A stretch of DNA of 28,038 bases from Perkinsus chesapeaki (Eukaryota; Perkinsozoa; Perkinsida; Perkinsidae), in NCBI GenBank assembly GCA_013115145.1, contig JAAPAO010000483.1:1-28038 (forward strand), read 5' to 3'. The notes below the pieces were generated by a model. It made no database searches. It was not told where the DNA came from and was given only the letters and a program-made list of their open reading frames with translations. Both the position numbers and the translations under genes were made by a program. Positions 19,423 through 25,344 of this stretch are shown one piece after another (within the stretch, counting starts at the first letter, position 1; every line of letters begins with the position of its first letter).

Positions 19423-20107
19423 ATTGATGCCTCAGGCCTGTCTATTGGACGACTGTCTCAGTTTATTGTGCGCCTGCTCACGGTAACTTCATGAGCCATC
19501 TTTTTGTCTATATAAGTTCTCAGGGGAAATATCGAGTGGATTATCGTTGTATGGATAACAATAGATCTGATAGCGTGATAGTTGTTAATGCGATCCATGC
19601 ACGGTTTGTTGGGCATACGTGGGACACTAAGATATACCGGAGTTGGCGGACACGGAAGCGTAAGTTCGTTTCTCGGTTAGTGCATTCAGAATAGATTATA
19701 ATATTTCCCTTATTCCATGGGACCGAGGCTGACGCCAACCGTCTCTTTTACGCATTTCATTCTCTCCAGATGACCCTCTTGGAGCTAAGACTGTCACAGC
19801 AAAGCATTTGATGTTTCACAATCCCGCATTACCGGTAGTCTCCAGCCTACCCTGATTCACCAGACACTCAGCTGAACCTCTGCATCAGACGGATGTTACC
19901 AAGTACGCTCATACGTACAGTAATGACGAGAAGGCTGTTCATCTACCCTGGCGCCATTCATCCTCATTGGAATATTCCACAGGTAAGATCCAACCACTTC
20001 AAGGATCCACAACTTGCGATACATCGAGGCCTGCATGTCGGTGTTGCACACTGCCCTAGCTTGGTGAGATATTGCGGCGCAGTCGCCATTCGACTGCGCA
20101 GGCCTCG

Positions 20108-20123
20108 GCCCGGGGCCCCGGGC
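20108..20123. repeat. 16-bp GC-only palindrome
   Basis: GCCCGGGG followed directly by its reverse complement CCCCGGGC. It is the only sizeable even-centred palindrome I noticed. Confidence 0.8.
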
Positions 20124-20277
20124 TCGCCTTGATCTTGTCTGGTCCTACCTCTGCGATGATTACATAGCACAGTTCATTAAGTTGCTTCATTCTTCACTAG
20201 GGATTACTAACTATATGCCTGGACAACATATCGGCGACACCGAGCTTACACTGGGCTTCTGCTATGCTTTAGCTATT

Positions 20278-21090
20278 TCATACGCAGATAAAGAGGTTCA
20301 GAAAAGTACCAAAATTTTTTCCTTCGAAAACCAAGTCCGTGGAGTATTTTAACGATATCCATGTTAGGAGAGTTTCCATGCCAAATTTCAGGTTGATATG
20401 AGCAGTAGTTAAGAAGTCGAGCCCTCCACACAAAATTGGGTCTTTAGATTGCGCGTACTGTAGCTTGATGGTTAGTGTAGGTAGTTGTTCCACGTCCACC
20501 GCCACCTCCAGTTTCGGAGCCTGTCTTCACTGTAACGAGACCGCTGAACGATGTAAGTTGTCAAAAAGATCCATTTTTTCCAATTGCTCGTGTCACACGA
20601 GTCATGTGTTATCCCAGTCTTCGGCGAGTGTGAGGGAAAGGAGAGCGAGAGGCAAGTAGACAACTTGTCTGAGACAAGTAAGCAGTTGATGATGGTATTG
20701 AAGATTATCGTCGATGTGTCCTGTAGAACTCTTGCAAGCTGCGCAGTCCAGTCGTTCCAGAAAGGAGGCCGCGACAAAACGAAAAGCTGATTTGAAGGCC
20801 GCTTCAGCGCCGTAGGCGTGACTGCCTCGCATGTCCACTCGTTATGTTGTTTCTGAAATATATATTTCCTGTGTTTTTGCAAAGCTGCCGGTCAGGCAAT
20901 CCCGGGCAACCACCGCGATACGGCAGAACATGCGAACGGCGGCATCTTCATTCACAATATCACGACTTCCCACAAACACAACCCCTGGGCTCAGACTCGA
21001 CGAGGGAGCTGATGACGGCGTAAACAGCGTAGTTACAGTCAGTGGTACTTGAGACCCTACAGTAACCTGTTTATCACGTAACGTAACCAT
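20278..21090 (-). pseudogene. possible remnant of a multi-exon gene, uncertain
   Basis: Three minus-strand open stretches have protein-like composition. The first runs from an ATG at 21090 (MVTLRDKQVTVGSQ) for 82 codons. The second is about 20602-20838 and contains AAFKSAFRFVAASFLERLD. The third, about 20278-20515, contains VEQLPTLTIKLQYAQSKDP and is preceded by an acceptor-like GACAG. I could not find splice sites joining all three in frame, and the second is interrupted by the zigzag at 20658. No domain is recognised. It may be a decayed gene or chance ORFs. Confidence 0.2.
20658..20678. repeat. zigzag palindrome, X=AGACAA
   Basis: AGACAA-c-TTGTCT-g-AGACAA, axes at 20664 and 20671. Units perfect; the right flank obeys the linker rule, the left does not. 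Confidence 0.8.
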
Positions 21091-21131
21091 TATAGTACAT
21101 GCGCTTGATATATCTTATTCTCGTCTGACGA

Positions 21132-21153
21132 GGGGTGATTCACCCCGGGTGAA
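21132..21153. repeat. zigzag palindrome, X=GGGTGA
   Basis: GGGTGA-t-TCACCC-c-GGGTGA, axes at 21139 and 21146, flanks G and A complement the linkers. Perfect. Confidence 0.85.
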
Positions 21154-21220
21154 AGGTCTTGGTCTCGCCTAGGCCCTGCTGTTGTGCTCATGTTGAGTTC
21201 CTTCCCTCGTGAACCTAAGA

Positions 21221-21245
21221 AAGTTAACAGTGTTAACTTAACACT
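21221..21245. repeat. zigzag palindrome, X=TTAACA
   Basis: TTAACA-g-TGTTAA-c-TTAACA, axes at 21230 and 21237; arms extend to 9 and 8 bp. Perfect. Confidence 0.85.
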
Positions 21246-21271
21246 CAAAATCTTCGAAAAATGTTCATATT

Positions 21272-21295
21272 TATTACTCTCAGAGTAATACTCTG
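21272..21295. repeat. zigzag palindrome, X=TACTCT
   Basis: TACTCT-c-AGAGTA-a-TACTCT, axes at 21281 and 21288, linker rule obeyed. It lies 27 bp after the previous locus. Confidence 0.85.
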
Positions 21296-21404
21296 GAATA
21301 TTCCTAGATCTAGATCTACACAACTCGCATCTTGTATCTCTCGGATTCTCTCCATTCGTTGTGGGCCTGTACTGTATTTTCTGAAGCGAGGATATCCGTT
21401 TCGG

Positions 21405-21425
21405 GTTTCCGCCGGAAACTTTCTG
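21405..21425. repeat. zigzag palindrome, X=TTTCCG, one mismatch
   Basis: TTTCCG-c-CGGAAA-c-TTTCTG, axes at 21412 and 21419. Confidence 0.65.
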
Positions 21426-21517
21426 TCCAAGTTATTTTACCATACCCACATTACCCCACATTGATGGCTCATCTCCGTTGCCATGAAATTAATATTTTCC
21501 AAGTTATTAAAAATGTA

Positions 21518-21539
21518 ATTCAAGCCTTGAATTTCAAGG
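21518..21539. repeat. zigzag palindrome, X=TTCAAG
   Basis: TTCAAG-c-CTTGAA-t-TTCAAG, axes at 21525 and 21532, linker rule obeyed. Perfect. Confidence 0.85.
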
Positions 21540-21621
21540 GCGAGTTTAACGCAAGACGAATATTACGAATTCTTGACAAATAAGATGTATTATGATCAGT
21601 AGTGCAGTACTTGGTAATTAT

Positions 21622-21649
21622 TAAATTATACTGTATAATTTATACAGTA
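21622..21649. repeat. zigzag palindrome, X=TTATAC
   Basis: TTATAC-t-GTATAA-t-TTATAC, axes at 21632 and 21639, with both palindromes extending to 10-bp arms. AT-rich, but the axis spacing is the same 7 nt. Confidence 0.8.
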
Positions 21650-21986
21650 GGAATTTTTTGTTTTAGCTTCAATGAAGTCTTCTGTAAATGAGTGATAGCA
21701 GCAAGTTATTGGCATTAAATACATCATGTGGTCTGAATAAGAATTCTGATGCGACTCTAGAGTCTAGAAGTTCTGCGTGTTAGATGCGCAATCCTCATTG
21801 CATAATTGCCGACCACCATTTGCATTCCAAGCCAGAAAACCTTAGATACGATTATTGTCGTCATCATAGTTCACAAATGCCGCAAGGAATCGATCAGGTA
21901 TTTCGTCGAGAAAATCCCTTTGTCCAAGGCAAAGTGCACAAGGCTGGCAACGTACCCTTTGCCAGCAATGTCATCGTTAAAAAGGC

Positions 21987-22008
21987 ATTTGCCCGGCGAA
22001 TTTCGCCG
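21987..22008. repeat. zigzag palindrome, X=TTCGCC, one mismatch
   Basis: TTTGCC-c-GGCGAA-t-TTCGCC, axes at 21994 and 22001, linkers complement the flanks A and G. Confidence 0.7.
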
Positions 22009-22189
22009 TCATGACATTCATTCGCAGTCGTCCATATATATTTCGGAAAGATTCTTTCTTTATAACGTTCTCCACGAAAATGGTCTTGTTGCGTACATCT
22101 TACTGAGCAACATTGCCCTTCAACAAAGTAAAGAGCTTCTCACGTAACAGCGGGTAAATTCAGCAGCAGTGTTGCAACATACATTATCA

Positions 22190-22230
22190 AAATTAAACCC
22201 TTGCTGATAGTATCAGCAAGGGTTTAATTT
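22190..22230. repeat. long perfect hairpin with one-base centre
   Basis: Arms of 20 bp (22190-22209 and 22211-22230) flank a single G at 22210 without any mismatch. The arm includes ACCCTTGCTGATA. There is no U-tract placement that would suggest a terminator, and no gene next to it. Confidence 0.9.
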
Positions 22231-22484
22231 AGTATCAGCCTGATGCGAATAAGTAGTAGGGAGATGTACATATTTAGCTGGATCTTTACTGTAAAACGAT
22301 GTCACATACCAAGACCAGATCGGTTTACGTTTGTATACCCACTTGTCTACCGCATACAAAAGTAATTGCTCCGGGGACGCTTCGCTGTACAAGTTGTACA
22401 AGCTGTACAGTACAACTCGTCGGTGGAGACTTAAAACGAAGATGCCATAACAATCACGGTAAGAGTATGAATGGACAATCATTG

Positions 22485-22506
22485 TATGGCAATGCCATAG
22501 TGGCAT
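22485..22506. repeat. zigzag palindrome, X=ATGGCA, one mismatch
   Basis: ATGGCA-a-TGCCAT-a-GTGGCA, axes at 22492 and 22499, linker rule obeyed. It abuts the R0 repeat fragment. Confidence 0.65.
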
Positions 22507-22510
22507 ACTT

Positions 22511-22540
22511 CTTAATCGGCTTATAGAGCCAAGCATCAAG
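22511..22540. repeat. R0, diverged partial copy of the R repeat
   Basis: CTTAATCGGC and GCCAAGC with matching spacing recall the middle of R1 and R2 (ATCTTAATCGGC...AAGCCAAGC). Only about 30 bp can be aligned. Confidence 0.45.
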
Positions 22541-22609
22541 AAATATGGCCGGCATAAGATCAGTCAAACCACAGGTATTGACTAAATTAATTGTATCTCT
22601 ACTTTTAGG

Positions 22610-22707
22610 CATCGAATCAATGCTTTCGCACGACTAGCTGCCATTTTAATCGGCATGTTAAGCCAAGCAGTAAGATAATCTTACTAAGATTGTCAGCTAC
22701 TAAATGC
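22610..22707. repeat. R1, 98-bp repeat carrying a 14-bp zigzag block
   Basis: Aligns to R2 (22745-22829) with four substitutions, one single-base gap and one 14-bp block. The 14-bp block is exactly the extra part of the zigzag at 22670-22691. The function of the repeat is unknown; it has no ORF or RNA-gene signature I can recognise. Confidence 0.85.
22670..22691. repeat. zigzag palindrome, X=TAAGAT, absent from sister repeat
   Basis: TAAGAT-a-ATCTTA-c-TAAGAT, axes at 22677 and 22684, perfect. R2 has just G-TAAGAT-T at the matching place. Confidence 0.9.
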
Positions 22708-22744
22708 GCGCCAATCGGTTATATTACCATGTCATCTATTTAAA

Positions 22745-22829
22745 CATCGAAGCAATGCTTGTCGCACGACTAGCTGCCATCTTAATCGGCATATTAAGCC
22801 AAGCAGTAAGATTATCAGCTACTAAATGC
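22745..22829. repeat. R2, 85-bp repeat lacking the zigzag block
   Basis: Direct repeat of R1 starting 135 bp after it (both start CATCGAA and end CTACTAAATGC). It lacks the 14-bp zigzag block and has one extra G near 22761. Confidence 0.85.
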
Positions 22830-23179
22830 TAATTAGAGTCACCAGAGTCAGACGGGCGAGAGACCATAGTCTTACTTCCCTTCTCCAATGGCCCAGTGAT
22901 CATACCCAAACACTGGCCGGTTTTATCATTTTTTGCCTGAGCTGCACCAGTTTTAACGTTCTTATTGACAACGTTGTGATGCACCAGCGAGGGAACGCCT
23001 TCGGCGGAAGCTTCTTACTACCTAATTCCAATTAACGGAGACGTACGCGTGTAACCGTTCCCAATTTTAGGCGAGCGAGATTATTGCACTACAGTGCAGG
23101 AACACTTGCTAATGTGTAGAATGCTCGCCCTGAGGCGCGTGACTCTACTGTAGCACCTTATCTTTGTGGCGAGCGCTAG

Positions 23180-23212
23180 ACTAGTGAAACGGTTCAGCCG
23201 TTTCATCCTAGT
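23180..23212. repeat. bulged hairpin
   Basis: TGAAACGG and CCGTTTCA (23185-23192 and 23198-23205) around TTCAG, extended outward by ACTAG/CTAGT with a 2-nt bulge. No gene is adjacent. Confidence 0.7.
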
Positions 23213-23249
23213 ATAAGCTGTGTGCAACTCAGATTAGAGTCTTTTTTGT

Positions 23250-23270
23250 GATTCAGTAGATCGGATCTAC
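23250..23270. repeat. degenerate zigzag palindrome, X=GATCTA
   Basis: GATTCA-g-TAGATC-g-GATCTA. The second axis (23263) is perfect with 7-bp arms; the first (23256) has two mismatches. Confidence 0.5.
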
Positions 23271-23350
23271 ACCTAGGCTACCCGACCATCATCTTGCGCT
23301 CTTCTACTTTGCCCTTTCGACCGACACATTGTCCACACAGACACACGCGC

Positions 23351-23383
23351 ATGAAGCCTAGTGTGGACCACACTAGGCTTCAT
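23351..23383. repeat. long perfect hairpin with one-base centre
   Basis: Arms of 16 bp (ATGAAGCCTAGTGTGG at 23351-23366, complement at 23368-23383) flank a single A at 23367, with no mismatch. Confidence 0.9.
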
Positions 23384-23412
23384 TCGCGTATCGAAGAACT
23401 TCCGGACGCTAA

Positions 23413-23434
23413 GCCTTACAGTAAGGCCCTTACT
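23413..23434. repeat. zigzag palindrome, X=CCTTAC
   Basis: CCTTAC-a-GTAAGG-c-CCTTAC, axes at 23420 and 23427, linker rule obeyed. Perfect. Confidence 0.85.
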
Positions 23435-23510
23435 CCTAAACTTAAGTGCTCGTAGGTTGAGATAGACCAGATCCTCCGTCTTACTATCTTCGCGGGAGGT
23501 GTCTCAGTTT

Positions 23511-23532
23511 GCTGCGCCACGCAGCCTGCGTG
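23511..23532. repeat. zigzag palindrome, X=CTGCGT, one mismatch
   Basis: CTGCGC-c-ACGCAG-c-CTGCGT, axes at 23518 and 23525, linkers complement the flanks G and G. Confidence 0.7.
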
Positions 23533-23706
23533 TAACAAGTAAAATATGCCTCATCGAGGATGGCATGCCTCATTTCGGGGAGTTTAGGTTTAAGGTGTTC
23601 ACGTCGAGCAAAGTACGTTACTCAGCATATTATCATGAAAAGTGTTGCTCCCAGGCTGCGTTGTTGCGTGCGGCTGTCCTGCTTAGGCTCTTGGCTACAT
23701 AGAGTA

Positions 23707-23729
23707 GCTTGTATTACAAGCCTTGTAAT
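23707..23729. repeat. zigzag palindrome, X=CTTGTA
   Basis: CTTGTA-t-TACAAG-c-CTTGTA, axes at 23714 and 23721, linker rule obeyed. Perfect. Confidence 0.85.
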
Positions 23730-23799
23730 CGATAACTCAAACTAACGAAACAGCTTAATCTAGGATATTTTTCGGTAGAGAGACATTTGCCTCTTAGAG

Positions 23800-23822
23800 C
23801 TCCTAAGTTAGGAGTCCTAACT
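23800..23822. repeat. zigzag palindrome, X=TCCTAA
   Basis: TCCTAA-g-TTAGGA-g-TCCTAA, axes at 23807 and 23814, linker rule obeyed. Perfect. Confidence 0.85.
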
Positions 23823-23928
23823 ATCTAGCTCCTCGGCAGCTCCTGGCGCACTTAATCAAGTGAGAACCCGCATACCAATTCTGTACCGGAATCGAAGTTG
23901 TACAAGAGATCTCGGGCTCCAGAACACC

Positions 23929-23948
23929 GCCTAAGTTAGGCTGCCGAA
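23929..23948. repeat. zigzag palindrome over the stop codon of the 362-aa gene
   Basis: GCCTAA-g-TTAGGC-t-GCCGAA, one mismatch, axes at 23935 and 23942. The TAA stop and the last codons (S-A-A) of the minus-strand gene lie inside it. Confidence 0.7.
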
Positions 23949-25024
23949 TACCCCTCGATGTTAATCCTACCAAGTTGCTCGCCATCGAAGAGGTAAATGG
24001 TATCTCCAAGCAGCGTGGCTGTTACCAGCCAAGAGTCGAGTTGAGAGGGAAATATCCTGCCCGGATCTCGGGTTCGATCACTCGGGATAATGTGACTGCA
24101 TAATATCCCGGTGCTATTCACTAACGCTGCTACATTATACCACCAATGATTCACCCTGCATATCACGAGGTATGCACAAGGTGCCAAATAGTATGCCCAG
24201 ATAATAGAGTACCGTGGTGGTACGCGGACCTCGACAATGTTGAGAAGCGAGCTGAGGGAGCCATCGAACCCTTTGATGGTCAACGAGTTACCGCCGGCCT
24301 GCGCTAGCTCCATAACCTTCCCGCCGCTCGTCGAAGACGGCTTTGCATGACACCCCATCAAGCCGAAATAAGACATCCTTTGTCTGGCTGGAGCCCATTC
24401 AAGCCTATCGGTCTTGCCCGACTTGCAGTCCACTTCATATATCGTGGTAGAGTCTTTTAATGTGCAACCTATGAGTACTCCTCCGTAAGCGTTAGCTACA
24501 AGGAAAGACACTCGCCACCGGACAAGCCTTCGCGGGCGGTTCACAGGCATACCACCGATGACATAGTTACCTACTGCCTGGCCTGAGGCCAAATGTAAAC
24601 AGATAAGCTGAGATATTCCTTCGAAGAAGATGAATAGCTTATCGGCAACCTCATCGAAATAGGAGACAATCCCCCCAGGACGCCCGAATGGCTTCTCAAC
24701 AAACCTCGTCATGCTCAACGAACCTGATTGGCCACGAACGATCGTTCTCAGGGAGATAGAGCTCCTCCACAGGCCAGGGACTTCCGACAAGAACTCGCAG
24801 TAGAAGCCCACTAGCGAACATCTTCGACGGAATATACCATCGTAACGAGAGGCTGCAGTTGTGGCGCCGCCCAGCGAAAGAGATAACTGGCTTTTACCAA
24901 TATACTGCTCAATTGTTACTCGTAGCTCATCCACACCAAGCTTCTTATCATCCCATAACCTGTCCATGAAAGAGATTTTGAGTGCATGCAGGTGCTGAGC
25001 ACTCAGTATTGGGGGAATAGTCAT
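23936..25024 (-). CDS. hypothetical protein, 362 aa, propeller-like
   Basis: Single-exon ORF with ATG at 25024. I do not recognise the family. After a ~40-residue N-terminal part with alternating charged and hydrophobic residues (FMDRLWDDKKLGVDELRVTI), the protein is mostly short beta-like strands separated by turns. Examples are KLFIFFEGISQLICLHLASG near 130-150, GVLIGCTLKDSTTIYEVDCKSGK near 185-205 and TLLGDTIYLFDGEQLGRINI at the C-terminus. That texture recalls beta-propeller repeats (Kelch or WD-like), without clear signature residues. There is no signal peptide or membrane anchor. The last three residues and the stop lie within a zigzag palindrome. HSP70 lies upstream on the same strand, with only ~317 bp between the genes, so its promoter must be short or overlap the HSP70 3' UTR. 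Confidence 0.7.
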   Translation of the reverse strand: MTIPPILSAQHLHALKISFMDRLWDDKKLGVDELRVTIEQYIGKSQLSLSLGGATTAASRYDGIFRRRCSLVGFYCEFLSEVPGLWRSSISLRTIVRGQSGSLSMTRFVEKPFGRPGGIVSYFDEVADKLFIFFEGISQLICLHLASGQAVGNYVIGGMPVNRPRRLVRWRVSFLVANAYGGVLIGCTLKDSTTIYEVDCKSGKTDRLEWAPARQRMSYFGLMGCHAKPSSTSGGKVMELAQAGGNSLTIKGFDGSLSSLLNIVEVRVPPRYSIIWAYYLAPCAYLVICRVNHWWYNVAALVNSTGILCSHIIPSDRTRDPGRIFPSQLDSWLVTATLLGDTIYLFDGEQLGRINIEGYSAA

Positions 25025-25188
25025 AGGTGTGTTAGTTGGTTATAAGGACACTTTTTTGTTGCACGCGCACGTCTTGAATTGCGGTCAAAAACCCTCTCCT
25101 TCACCTTACTGACAGTATGATTCTCCTCTTAATGCATCTTCCTGGCAGACCCCATCAAGTATTGACTAACCAAACAATAAGATGGAAT
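25025..25188 (-). other. short spacer upstream of the 362-aa gene
   Basis: It separates the HSP70 3' UTR repeat from the ATG at 25024. It shows no similarity to the matching position beyond the other HSP70 unit boundary (about 27719-27882), so the tandem homology stops abruptly at 25189. No ORF or motif noted. Confidence 0.4.
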
Positions 25189-25344
25189 TAAATAACGCAG
25201 TATCGAACTGGGTATTTATTGTGTATATATCAATTACCACTAGAAGGAATTGCCTTCAGTGGTCAAGTGAGATTAAATAATTAATAATCAATGGTGTATT
25301 GGATATAGCTCAGTACACATTAGTAATAAAGTGCTCTTTGTTTA
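25189..25344 (-). repeat. HSP70 3' UTR, copy A of a 156-bp direct repeat
   Basis: Identical to 27883-28038 except for four substitutions, with no gaps, at an offset of 2694 bp. It runs from the HSP70 stop codon through the 3' UTR. On the minus strand it contains AATAAA (plus-strand TTTATT at 25215-25220) and a stem-loop. Confidence 0.9.
25236..25263 (-). promoter_or_regulatory. 3' UTR stem-loop of HSP70
   Basis: ACCACT and AGTGGT, then GAAGG and CCTTC, form an 11-bp stem with one bulged base and a 5-nt loop. The same stem is intact in the second copy at 27930-27957. It could be an mRNA stability or processing element; this is inference. Confidence 0.5.

Larger units (their letters stand above)
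16955..20277. other. gene-poor spacer, first half
   Basis: No firmly supported gene. It holds zigzag palindromes at 17954, 18308, 18345, 19189 and 19401, one weak two-exon candidate (18275-18767), a direct repeat of TCAAACCGAAGT at 19162 and 19209, a 9-bp inverted pair at 17147-17155 and 17171-17179, a hairpin at 20077-20099 and a 16-bp GC-only palindrome at 20108-20123. Confidence 0.45.
21091..23935. other. palindrome-dense spacer
   Basis: No supported gene. This stretch carries about fourteen zigzag loci, two long one-base-centre hairpins (22190-22230 and 23351-23383), a stem with one mismatch at 23185-23205, and the R0/R1/R2 repeat family (22511-22829). The longest ORF (21806-22147) has no motif and is crossed by a palindrome. 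Confidence 0.5.

Noticed and set aside
20472-20882. 136-codon minus-strand ORF as a gene
   Set aside because: Composition is poor (runs of Trp/Arg and Ser/Thr), it overlaps more protein-like frames, and it is crossed by a zigzag palindrome.
21806-22147. 113-codon plus-strand ORF as a gene
   Set aside because: No recognisable motif; it starts in another overlapping ORF and is crossed by the palindrome at 21987-22008.
22190-22230. Hairpin as a transcription terminator
   Set aside because: Eukaryotic context, one-base centre, no adjacent gene end and no following U-tract.
17652-23035. Shared VRVTRVRR-like peptide in ORFs at 17652 and 22826
   Set aside because: The underlying DNA differs and neither ORF has other support, so the likeness is chance.
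5486-23948. Zigzag palindromes as one CRISPR-like or dispersed repeat family
   Set aside because: The words differ at almost every locus; only the geometry is shared, and spacing between loci is irregular.
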